The translations under genes and the position numbers were made by a program. Below are positions 55,021 to 62,781 of a stretch of 64,000 nucleotides of DNA, piece after piece. The stretch comes from Myxococcus sp. RHSTA-1-4 (GTDB lineage: Bacteria; Myxococcota; Myxococcia; Myxococcales; Myxococcaceae), in contig NZ_JAIQDG010000004.1 in NCBI RefSeq assembly GCF_020037125.1, forward strand, positions 1 through 64,000, read 5' to 3'. The notes beneath the pieces were generated by a model, which saw only the letters and a program-made list of their open reading frames with translations, was not told the origin of the DNA and did no database searches. How positions within the stretch are numbered: the stretch's first letter is position 1; each line of letters opens with the position of its first letter.

Positions 55021-55800
55021 GGGGCGCAAGGAACCTCAACGCCCCGGGGAATACAACCGGGTCATCCGGAACAGAGGACCGGCATCCCGCCGGACTCCCG
55101 TCTCCGAGCCGTGCCCGACTCCTCGGAGAGTCCGTTCCGCGGCCGGGCTCATCCAGGACGCGGATGAGTCCTGCCATGGAGCCGCCCCGACCACGCGGTA
55201 GCCGCAATGGTAACTCGGTCAGCCCCCCGGGCCGCCCATGCGCGGAATGGAGCTTCCGTTCCGCATGGCCTGTCAGGCGCTCACCACTCAGGGGCTTCGC
55301 CTCTCCACCTTGTCGGCACCTCCGCCCGGGCCGCCCAGGCTCGGAATGGAGCTTCCATTCCGCGTGGCCCGCCGGGCACGCACCTCCCATGGGCCCCCTC
55401 TCCGCCTTGTCAGCCCCCGGGCCACCCTGCGTGGAATGGAGCATCCATTCCGCGTAGCCCGCCAGGCACGCACCTCCCCCATGGGCCCCCTCTCCGCCTT
55501 GTCAGCTGCCTCGGGCCGCCCAGGCCCGGAACGGAGCCTCCGTTCCGCGTGACCCCGCTCGAGCCGCAGTCCCTCGGGAGCGAAGCACGGGCGCTGGTGC
55601 GCGAGGTGCTGGCCCTCGGTGAGCGCGAGGGGGCGCTGGCGCCGCGCACTCTCAACGCACGCCGCGTCCCCGCCCCCATGCGCTTCCCGGCAATGCGAGC
55701 GCCTGGCCGTGTCACCTGGGCGTCGCGCCGCCTGGCCTTCGAGGGACCGATGCCAGGGGGCTCGATGGAGGGATACGCAGGTCGAGTGCCGCGCCGCGAA
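55021..55800. other. Non-coding region downstream of exoI with a tandem repeat
   Basis: This 780-bp stretch lies between the zinc-finger gene start and the exoI stop. It contains the repeat array listed separately. Long frames on either strand here are GC-driven and lack family similarity. From about 55553 to 55790 one plus-strand frame (LGSEARALVREVLALGEREG...) has coding-like codon use and might be a fragment of a decayed gene. Confidence 0.5.
55242..55549. repeat. Tandem repeat of about 95 bp with a conserved, covarying hairpin
   Basis: Four copies (hairpins at about 55242, 55342, 55433 and 55527; spacing 99, 90 and 95 bp) share a hairpin GGAATGGA-GCT-TCCATTCC, and the spacer after it (for example TCTCCGCCTTGTCAGC and CACCTCCCATGGGCC) is also shared. 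Base changes in the stem are compensated: copy 4 has C-G (GGAACGGA / TCCGTTCC), copies 2 and 3 have T-A, and copy 1 has a T-G wobble. This supports selection on a folded RNA or DNA structure. A degenerate partial copy lies just before the array. Confidence 0.75.
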
Positions 55801-57003
55801 TCAGGGCACCGCCGCCCTGCGCCGGCGGAAGCGCCGCACCCTCTCCACCAGCGTGTCCGGCATCACCGCCTTGGCGCCGTTGCGCACCTCGCGCGCCAGC
55901 TCCTCAGCGCGGGTGAACCAGCGCCCTGTCCACGAGTCACCGTGCACGCGCACGGACACCGTGCGCCGCTGCTTCGTCACCCAGTCGGATTTGTACGTCT
56001 CCGTGCCCCGGAGGAAGTCGTACTCCGTGAGGCCGGACGCCAGCGCGTCCCGGAACGTCTCGCCCACCAGCACCAGGCCCACGCTGCGGTTGCGCCACTC
56101 CGGGTCATAACCGGACTGGAAGTACACGAAGCTGTCGCGGTGGAGGATGCCGTACACCGATGCCACGGCCCGGCCGCCCACCTTCATCGTGTACATGCGC
56201 AGCCGGCCCCGCTCCGCCAGCAACTGCGTGGCATCCCGGTGGAACGCCTCCACGCCCGAGCCCTTGATGCCCTGCGAGCCTCCATCCGCCGCCCACCGCG
56301 CCGAGTGCAGCCGGAAGAAGTCCGTCAGCGGCGCGGCCAGCGCTCCCGGAGCCTCCGTGCGCTCAATCCGGTAGCCCGCCTGCTTCTCCAGCCACTTGCG
56401 CCGCCGCAGGAAGTTGTCTCGCCGGCCCGTGCGCTTGAGGAACGCGTCGAACGGCTCCTTCGGCTCCAACGTGTCGTACGGGCACACGTACCGCTCCGCC
56501 ACCCGGACGTCCCCGCCAGGAAACACCCCGCGCAGCACCTCCACCGTGGGCGAGCTCTCGTGCAGGTCCGTGAGGTCCAGCACGTCCCACTCGTCGCGCA
56601 GCGCGTACAGCATCCGCGCGAAGGCCCCGGCCACCTCCCGCTCCTGGCCGCGCTTCGCCACCACGTCCAGGTAGTCGCTGCCCACGTGCGTCTCGCCCAG
56701 GAAGCTCAGGCGCCGCACCGGCACGCCCGCCACGCTCCGGTACTCCACGCACAGCGGCAGCAGCCCCACCAGCGCGCCACCCCTGTCACGCGCGGTCAGC
56801 ACCAGCGGACGCCGGTCCGTGGCGATGCGCCGGCACCACGGGTAGAGCCACTCCCAGGCGTTGAAGGGGCCGGCCTCGCTCGCGTCCAGCAGCGCGTTCC
56901 ACTCCGCACGCATGCCCGCCAGCGTGGAGGCGCTGCCCACCGCCCCCACCGCGAGCCACTGCGTGGTGTGTGGCCCCTGCGTCAGCTCGTCCTCGCGAAT
57001 CAC
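55801..57003 (-). CDS. exoI: GNAT/FemAB-like N-acyltransferase, ExoI type
   Basis: The 400-aa protein has two linked GNAT-like halves of the BioF2/FemAB-type fold (LLPLCVEYRSVAGVPVRRLSFLG, FFRLHSARWAADGG, RLRMYTMKVGGRAVASVYGI, LTEYDFLRGTETYKSDW). Proteins of this kind transfer acyl or aminoacyl groups to amino sugars. It is last in the exoC-I operon (54 bp after exoH). The name follows M. xanthus exo gene order, which I recall as aminotransferase flanked by two such transferases. GTG 57003. Confidence 0.8.
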   Translation of the reverse strand: MIREDELTQGPHTTQWLAVGAVGSASTLAGMRAEWNALLDASEAGPFNAWEWLYPWCRRIATDRRPLVLTARDRGGALVGLLPLCVEYRSVAGVPVRRLSFLGETHVGSDYLDVVAKRGQEREVAGAFARMLYALRDEWDVLDLTDLHESSPTVEVLRGVFPGGDVRVAERYVCPYDTLEPKEPFDAFLKRTGRRDNFLRRRKWLEKQAGYRIERTEAPGALAAPLTDFFRLHSARWAADGGSQGIKGSGVEAFHRDATQLLAERGRLRMYTMKVGGRAVASVYGILHRDSFVYFQSGYDPEWRNRSVGLVLVGETFRDALASGLTEYDFLRGTETYKSDWVTKQRRTVSVRVHGDSWTGRWFTRAEELAREVRNGAKAVMPDTLVERVRRFRRRRAAVP

Positions 57004-57057
57004 CGCCCGTCCTCCCCTGGAGGGACGCCGCGTCCCTCCCCTGTGCCCCGTGTCCGC

Positions 57058-58236
57058 TCAACCCGCGCGCTTCTTCGTCCGCCGGTCCGACTTCAACGCG
57101 TCCCGCACCGCCTGCGCCACGTCCGCCATGGCTTCCGGCGAGAGGTCCTGGTGGCACGGAATCTCGACGATGCCGCGCCGGAGCTGCGCCACCTCCGGGA
57201 AGGCCGTCGCGTCACACGCCGGGTGGAAGCGCTTCCAGAAGTCGATGGCGTCGATGCCCTGCGCCCGCAGCCGGGCCAGCACCTCCGCCTTGTCCTGCAC
57301 CACCATCGGGTAGAACAGCGGGCACGCGCCCGGCGGGAGCTGGTTGAACAGCGGCGGCGACACGTCACGCAGCCGGCCCAGCAGGAAGAAGTAGTTGCGG
57401 CGCCGCTGCTCGACGATGGACTCCAGGTCCTGCGCCAGGGCAATGCGCTTCGTCAGCGGGCTCATGCCCAGGTCCACGTGCTTCCGGTCGAAGTGCTGCG
57501 TGCCCGTGGCCACGCGCTCGATGCTGGCGGCCTTCACCGTGCCGTGCCCCAGCGCGCGCACCAGGCTCCGCAGCGTCCGGCCGAAGACCCCGCCCCGCAG
57601 CTCCAGGTTCTGCAGGAGCGCGGACACCGTGTGGCTGAAGGTGGACGCGGACGGCGGTGCCGGCGGCTCCGGCAGGCTGTACTGACGCGGGCCGTTGACG
57701 ACCAGCGCGCCCCCATTGGGTACCGGCAGCGTCTTGTAGAGGCAGAAGATTCCCACGTCCCCCGTGGTGCCCAGCGGCACCGCGCCGTCGGACGACAGCA
57801 GCGACAGCGCGCAGTCCTCGATGAGGACGAGGCCGTGCTCGTCCGCCAGCTTGCGCATCTGGGCCACCGGGCCCGGGAAGCCCGCGTAGTGCGTGAGGTA
57901 CAGGGCCTTCGTCTTCGGGCCGATGCGCCGGGCCACGTCCTCCACGTCCACGTCCCAGCGGCTGCCCACCCGGTAGAAGCGCGGCGTGGCGCCCGCGTCC
58001 ACCAGCGCCTCCACCTCCACGCCATGGTGGTAGGCCGGCATCAGCACCTCGCCCTGGTCCAGCCCCAGCATCTTCACCGTCAGCCAGATGGCGTTGCGGG
58101 CGAAGTAGAAGTAACGGACGTTGGGCGAGGAGAACGGGGGCAGCGCCCCCGGCTTCGGCCGCGACATCAGCATGTGCGGCCAGAGCGTCGGCAGGGACGG
58201 AACGAACAGCTTCCCCGAGCGCTTCATCGCGTCCAT
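57058..58236 (-). CDS. exoH: DegT/DnrJ/EryC1-type sugar aminotransferase, ExoH type
   Basis: The 392-aa protein is a PLP-dependent aminotransferase of the DegT family: GEVLMPAYHHGVEVEALVDAG, LVLIEDCALSLLSSDG, and IFCLYKTLPVPNGGALV with the Schiff-base lysine. It probably makes an amino sugar nucleotide for the polysaccharide. ATG 58236 has an AGAGGTGGTGG site and overlaps the exoG stop by 13 bp. The neighbouring FemAB-type acyltransferases would then acylate the new amino group. Confidence 0.85.
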   Translation of the reverse strand: MDAMKRSGKLFVPSLPTLWPHMLMSRPKPGALPPFSSPNVRYFYFARNAIWLTVKMLGLDQGEVLMPAYHHGVEVEALVDAGATPRFYRVGSRWDVDVEDVARRIGPKTKALYLTHYAGFPGPVAQMRKLADEHGLVLIEDCALSLLSSDGAVPLGTTGDVGIFCLYKTLPVPNGGALVVNGPRQYSLPEPPAPPSASTFSHTVSALLQNLELRGGVFGRTLRSLVRALGHGTVKAASIERVATGTQHFDRKHVDLGMSPLTKRIALAQDLESIVEQRRRNYFFLLGRLRDVSPPLFNQLPPGACPLFYPMVVQDKAEVLARLRAQGIDAIDFWKRFHPACDATAFPEVAQLRRGIVEIPCHQDLSPEAMADVAQAVRDALKSDRRTKKRAG

Positions 58237-59342
58237 CTCGCCACCACCTCTTTCATCGCGGGGCCCCACCGGAACTTGGCCGCGCACAGCGCCCGGCCGA
58301 AGGCGGAGTCGTTGAACACGTAGAGCCAGGTGTGGCTGCGCACCCTGTCCGTCCAGTCGCGCTTCCACACCATGTCCGGCCCCAGGAAGTCGAACTCGCT
58401 CAAGCCCCGGTCGATGCAGCTCCCCACCACCTCTTCCATGAGGAGCTGCCCCGGGCTGCACTCACGCAGGCCCTCGTCGTAGCCGGGCTTCAGGAGGAAG
58501 TACCGGGCGCCGTATTCCAGGCCGTAGTGGAAGGCCACCGGCCGGCCGTCCACCCGCAGGAAGTACAGCGCCAGCCGCTGGCGGTACGCCGCGTCCCTCG
58601 CCAGCTCCGTGTAGAAGCCACGGGTGCGCGCGTCCTGCGCCATGGCCGTGCCGCGCTCGCCCTTCCAGCCGCTCTGCTCCAGGAGGAAGCCCTCCTCCAG
58701 CGTCCCCTCCAGCGCGAGCCCGCCATCCACCCGCTCGAAGGTGACGCGGCCCTTCTCCTCCAGCTTGCGCCGCCGCCGCCGGCAGTTGGCCTTGAACTTG
58801 GACTGCAAGGTGCCGAGGTACGCCTCCCGGCTCGCCGGCAGGGGAATGTAGGGCGACAGGAGCGACTCCCACTCGCCCACCGGCAGCCCCGCCTCGCGCG
58901 CCGCCGCGTGAAGCCGCCAGGCCGCCCCCCCCTCCGGCACGTCCGTCAGCCGCAGCACGTCCCACCCGCCCGCCGCGCGCAGGTGCGCGAGGAAGGCGTC
59001 CGCCGCGGCCCCCGGCTCCCGGGCCAGCAGGTCGAACCGGCACGAGTGAACGTTGGCCATGGCCGAGAGCTGCCGCGCCGGCACGCCGTACAGGGAGGCG
59101 CGTTCCTCCCACAGCGGCAGCGCCGCCGCCAGACGGCCCTCCGCGTCACGCAGCGTCAGCACCCGAAGGCGCGCTCCAGGGGCGAAGTTGTCGAGCCAGA
59201 TGCGGAGGAACTCGTGCCGGTAGAACAGCTCGTTGGAGGTGGCCTCCACGAGGGTGTTCCACTCGGACTCCAGGGCCATGAAGGCCGCCCGGTCGGTGAC
59301 CTCCACGACGGATGGCCGGGCGATGAGGTGTCTGGCTTCCAT
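58224..59342 (-). CDS. exoG: GNAT/FemAB-like N-acyltransferase, ExoG type
   Basis: The 372-aa protein is a paralogue-like relative of ExoI with the same BioF2-type features (LPLWEERASLYGVPARQLSAM, FLLEQSGWKGERGTAMA, LALYFLRVDGRPVAFHYGLEY, LSEFDFLGPDMVWKRDW). It likely transfers an acyl group to an amino-sugar donor. ATG 59342 gives MEARHLIARPSV. It is preceded by exoF and followed by exoH with a small overlap. Confidence 0.8.
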   Translation of the reverse strand: MEARHLIARPSVVEVTDRAAFMALESEWNTLVEATSNELFYRHEFLRIWLDNFAPGARLRVLTLRDAEGRLAAALPLWEERASLYGVPARQLSAMANVHSCRFDLLAREPGAAADAFLAHLRAAGGWDVLRLTDVPEGGAAWRLHAAAREAGLPVGEWESLLSPYIPLPASREAYLGTLQSKFKANCRRRRRKLEEKGRVTFERVDGGLALEGTLEEGFLLEQSGWKGERGTAMAQDARTRGFYTELARDAAYRQRLALYFLRVDGRPVAFHYGLEYGARYFLLKPGYDEGLRECSPGQLLMEEVVGSCIDRGLSEFDFLGPDMVWKRDWTDRVRSHTWLYVFNDSAFGRALCAAKFRWGPAMKEVVARWTR

Positions 59343-59377
59343 TGTCGGGCGCCAAAGGTGGTGACGGGGCCGCCCGG

Positions 59378-60457
59378 CTACAAGCCGCTGCGGGCCATCT
59401 TCAGGAGGCAGGAGGCGACCTTGCGGCTGTCATGTCGGATCCTGGACCCCTCCTTGAGGAGGTCGGCCTGCACCGGCACCACGCCCGCGCCAATCAGGTC
59501 GCGAGGGTTCACCGGCACGACAAAGGAGCCGCGCCGGCCATAGCGCCTCATGGACTCGTCGGAAGGCGGGGTGCCGTTGACCAGCACCGCGTCCAGCACC
59601 GGACCCACGTGGTCGATGACCGCCTGCACGTGGTCCAGACACGTCATGCCGTCCGTCTCGCCCGGCTGGGTCATCAGGTTGGACACCATGACCTTCAGCG
59701 CCCGCGACTCCTTCAGCGACTGGGCCACGCCGTCCACCAGCAGGTTGGGCAGCACGCTCGAGTAGAGCGAGCCCGGGCCGATGGCGATGAGGTCCGCGGT
59801 GTAGATGGCCTCCAGGAGCCCATCCACCGGCGGTGGCGAGCGCGGGCTCAACGACACCCGGCGCACCCGGCCATGAGCGCGGCAGATGTTGCGCTCGCCC
59901 ACCACCTCCGTGTCGTCGTGCATCAGCGCCACCAGCTGCACCGAGGACAGCGTGGACGGCAGCACGCGGCCCCGCGCGCCCAGCAGCTCGCCGGACATGC
60001 GCACCGCCTCGAGGAAGTCTCCCTTCAGCTCCGCCAGCGCGGCGATGAGCAGGTTGCCCACCGCGTGCCCGGCCAGGCCGCGCGCCCCGCCGAAGCGGAA
60101 CTGGAAGACGTCCTTCAGCGCGTTCTTCCCTCCCGCCAGCGCCACCAGGCAGTTGCGGATGTCCCCCGGCGGCAGTGCCCCGTGGTTGCGCCGCAGGCGC
60201 CCGGAGCTGCCCCCGTCGTCGCTCATGGCCACCACCGCGATGATGTCCACGCCCGGGTCTCCGGACTTCGGCATCGCGCGCCGGGCCAGGCCGCGGAGCA
60301 CCATGGGCAGCCCCGTGCCGCCACCGATGGCGACGATGCGGGTCGGCCGCTCCACCCGCGGCTGGAGCATCTCGTTGCGCTCCCGCTCCAGCTCCAGCCG
60401 GCGGCGCGTCTCCTCCCAGCCCTCCGGGAGCGGCGATTCCATGTCCATTCCCACCAT
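59378..60457 (-). CDS. exoF: YvcK/CofD-like protein, ExoF type
   Basis: The 359-aa protein has the family signature VAIGGGTGLPMVLRGL, VVAMSDDGGSSGRLR, ADLIAIGPGSLYSSVLPNLLVDG and GETDGM. YvcK proteins bind UDP-sugars and influence cell-wall precursor use; CofD is a transferase of the same fold. In the exo operon it may bind a UDP-sugar or regulate it. ATG 60457 has a GGGGTAGGG site; an in-frame ATG at 60586 would overlap exoE. Spacing to exoE is 100 bp. Confidence 0.82.
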   Translation of the reverse strand: MVGMDMESPLPEGWEETRRRLELERERNEMLQPRVERPTRIVAIGGGTGLPMVLRGLARRAMPKSGDPGVDIIAVVAMSDDGGSSGRLRRNHGALPPGDIRNCLVALAGGKNALKDVFQFRFGGARGLAGHAVGNLLIAALAELKGDFLEAVRMSGELLGARGRVLPSTLSSVQLVALMHDDTEVVGERNICRAHGRVRRVSLSPRSPPPVDGLLEAIYTADLIAIGPGSLYSSVLPNLLVDGVAQSLKESRALKVMVSNLMTQPGETDGMTCLDHVQAVIDHVGPVLDAVLVNGTPPSDESMRRYGRRGSFVVPVNPRDLIGAGVVPVQADLLKEGSRIRHDSRKVASCLLKMARSGL

Positions 60458-60557
60458 GTCCCTACCCCCATCCACGACGCCCGAACCCGCCGCCCCTGGC
60501 GGGCCCACCGCCCCCGCTTCCAAGAAGGAGGCCAGGGCGGTGGAACTCCCAGAACCC

Positions 60558-61925
60558 CTACCGAGCCCCACGACCGAGAAGCACATGCCTCACGGTGTGG
60601 AAGATGATTCCCACATCCAGGAACAGCGAGCCGTTCTTCACGTAGTAAAGGTCGAACTCCAGCTTGTTCCTCGCGTCCTCCACCGACGCCCCGTAGGGGT
60701 AGCGGATCTGCGCCCACCCCGTCAGGCCCGGCTTCACCGCCTCGCGCAGCCCGTAGAACGGAATCTGCTGCTTGAGCTGCTCCACGAAGACGGGGCGCTC
60801 CGGCCGCGGCCCCACGAAGCTCATCTCTCCCATCAACACGTTGAAGACCTGGGGAATCTCGTCGACGCGCGTGCGGCGGATGAAGCGCCCCACCCGGGTG
60901 ACGCGGTCATCATTGGCCCGGGCCCACACCGCCCCGTCCTTCTCCGCGTCGGTGCGCATGCTGCGGAACTTCCACAAGTAGAAGGTGCTGCCCCCCAGGC
61001 CCGTGCGCTCCTGGCGGTAGAAGATGGGCCCCTTCGAGTCCAGCTTGATGGCCACCGCGACCACCAGCAGGAAGGGCGCGGCCAGGATGAGCAGCACCGA
61101 GGCCACCAGGATGTCGAAGACGCGCTTGAGCGCCCGCCGCAGCGGAGACACCGTCAGCTCGTCCGCGAAGGCGAAGTCACTGGCCCGGAGGAACTGCACC
61201 GGAATCCTGCGCAGCACCCGCTCGCAGAAGCCCGCCGCCTCGTACACCCGGCGCCCCTGCAGCCTGCAGCTCAAGAGGGACTCCACCCAGTTGGCCCCGC
61301 GCATGTCGTCCGCCGCCTGCACGACGTAGGCCGCGTTGAGCCGCGCCGCCAGCTTCTCCAGCGGCTCACCCGCCTTGCGCGGGTCCACCATGCCCACCAC
61401 GCGGTAGCTGCCCTCACCGCCCGCCTCGATGGCGCTCGCCACCGCGCGGGCCTTGAGGCCATCCCCCACGAGCAGGACGGCGTCCGGCGCCCCCACCAGG
61501 GCGCGGATGGACACCCGCACCATCAGCGTTCCGGCCAGGGCCCCCATGGCCCCGCCCAGCAGCGTGCCCGGAGGCAGCGCCACCGGGAGGATGAGCGGCA
61601 CCACCAGCATCACCCCGCCGGCCACCATGGCCGTGACGCCCGCGGCCTTCAGGAACCGGTAGCCCCGCTCGCGGTCCTCCGCGGCGACGCGCAAGTCGTA
61701 CAAATCCAACAGGTACAGCGTGAACTGGAAGGTGACGACGAAGGCCGCGCCCAGCCACAGCAGGGTGGGCCACATCTCGGAGAACGGGGGCTGGGTCCCC
61801 GCGGGAGCGAAGAGTGCCGCGCAGGCCGCCGCGCCCATCACACAGGCCAACGCAATCGCCGAGCTCTCGGCGAGGAAGAACGTCAGTTTTTTCGCAGAGA
61901 AATAGTGGTGAAAGACGCGGAGCAC
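60558..61925 (-). CDS. exoE: Initiating polyprenyl-phosphate sugar-phosphate transferase (WbaP-like), ExoE
   Basis: The 455-aa protein has an N-terminal membrane region, a central Rossmann-like CoA-binding-type domain (VLLVGDGLKARAVASAIEAG) and the C-terminal bacterial sugar-transferase domain: RALKRVFDILVASVLLI, FYRQERTGLGGSTFYLWKFRSM, RVDEIPQVFNVLMGEMSFVGPRP and VKPGLTGWAQIR. It transfers a hexose-1-phosphate to undecaprenyl phosphate, the first step of repeat-unit assembly. GTG 61925 follows a TTGGAGG site. Confidence 0.9.
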   Translation of the reverse strand: MLRVFHHYFSAKKLTFFLAESSAIALACVMGAAACAALFAPAGTQPPFSEMWPTLLWLGAAFVVTFQFTLYLLDLYDLRVAAEDRERGYRFLKAAGVTAMVAGGVMLVVPLILPVALPPGTLLGGAMGALAGTLMVRVSIRALVGAPDAVLLVGDGLKARAVASAIEAGGEGSYRVVGMVDPRKAGEPLEKLAARLNAAYVVQAADDMRGANWVESLLSCRLQGRRVYEAAGFCERVLRRIPVQFLRASDFAFADELTVSPLRRALKRVFDILVASVLLILAAPFLLVVAVAIKLDSKGPIFYRQERTGLGGSTFYLWKFRSMRTDAEKDGAVWARANDDRVTRVGRFIRRTRVDEIPQVFNVLMGEMSFVGPRPERPVFVEQLKQQIPFYGLREAVKPGLTGWAQIRYPYGASVEDARNKLEFDLYYVKNGSLFLDVGIIFHTVRHVLLGRGAR

Positions 61926-62015
61926 GTGCCCCTCCAACCAACCCGCCCGACCCGCTTCCCGCCTCCGGCCCCGCCCCCCGCTTCCGCACGGGAGGCGGGC
62001 CAAGGCCGCCCGGTG

Positions 62016-62753
62016 CTACTTCTTCTCGTAGTTCTTCAGGTACGGCGTCGACTGCAGCTCCGCGCCATTGAGCACGCACCCGAGGATGGGAGCGCCTCCC
62101 AGGCTCTCCACCGCCTGGTGGACGGACTTGCCCGGCGTGACGTTGGCGCGGATGACCATCAGCACCCCGTCCACCTGGTGGCTGAGAATCGCCGCGTCCG
62201 CGAAGGGCAGCGTCGGCGGCAGGTCCACGTACACCTCGTCGAAGCCCTCGCGCACGGCCTTGAGGAACTGCTTCATCCTCGCGCTGGCCAGCACCTGCGT
62301 GGGCTCCTCCGGCGTGGCGCCCGCGGGGATGACGGCCAGGCGCGTGGAGTTGAAGCGCCGCACCACGTCCCGCACCTCGCAGTCACCCGCCAGCAGCTCC
62401 GCCAGGCCCGTCTTGTTGCGCATGCCCAGCATGGCCGCCACCCCGCCCCGGCGCAGGTCCGCGTCCACCAGCAGGATGCGCCGCTCCGGGTTCGCCCGCG
62501 CCGCGGCGAGCGCGAGATTCACGCTCGTCACCGTCTTGCCCTCCCCCGGCATCGCCGAGGTCAAGGCCACCACCTTCATCGGCCGCAGCTCCCGCATCCG
62601 CTCCAGCCGGTAGTAGAGGCTCCGGTACTGCTCCGCCGCCACCGAGGCTGGCGCCGTCAGCGTCACCACGCGGCGGTCCACCACGTTGCCGCCCGACGCG
62701 TTCTCGTCGACCCGGGGGAGGAAGTTGCCCGCCCGCTCCATCGTCTGATCCAT
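62016..62753 (-). CDS. exoD: Bacterial tyrosine kinase of polysaccharide export, ExoD
   Basis: The 245-aa BY-kinase has Walker A MPGEGKT, A' ILLVDADLRRG, and Walker B VYVDLPPT, and ends in a short tyrosine-containing tail (TPYLKNYEKK) typical of its autophosphorylation site. It works with a Wzc-type membrane partner (here the separate exoC gene, 28 bp upstream) to control chain length and export. It is the M. xanthus BtkA/ExoD-like gene by order and type. Confidence 0.88.
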   Translation of the reverse strand: MDQTMERAGNFLPRVDENASGGNVVDRRVVTLTAPASVAAEQYRSLYYRLERMRELRPMKVVALTSAMPGEGKTVTSVNLALAAARANPERRILLVDADLRRGGVAAMLGMRNKTGLAELLAGDCEVRDVVRRFNSTRLAVIPAGATPEEPTQVLASARMKQFLKAVREGFDEVYVDLPPTLPFADAAILSHQVDGVLMVIRANVTPGKSVHQAVESLGGAPILGCVLNGAELQSTPYLKNYEKK

Positions 62754-62781
62754 TCCCGTCTCCCGTCCTTTCTCCGGCGGC

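Noticed and set aside
55553-55800. Possible coding fragment after the tandem repeat (TPLEPQSLGSEARALVREVL...)
   Set aside because: Codon use looks coding-like in part, but there is no recognisable family and no proper 3' end before the opposite-strand exoI. Left as a remark under the intergenic entry.
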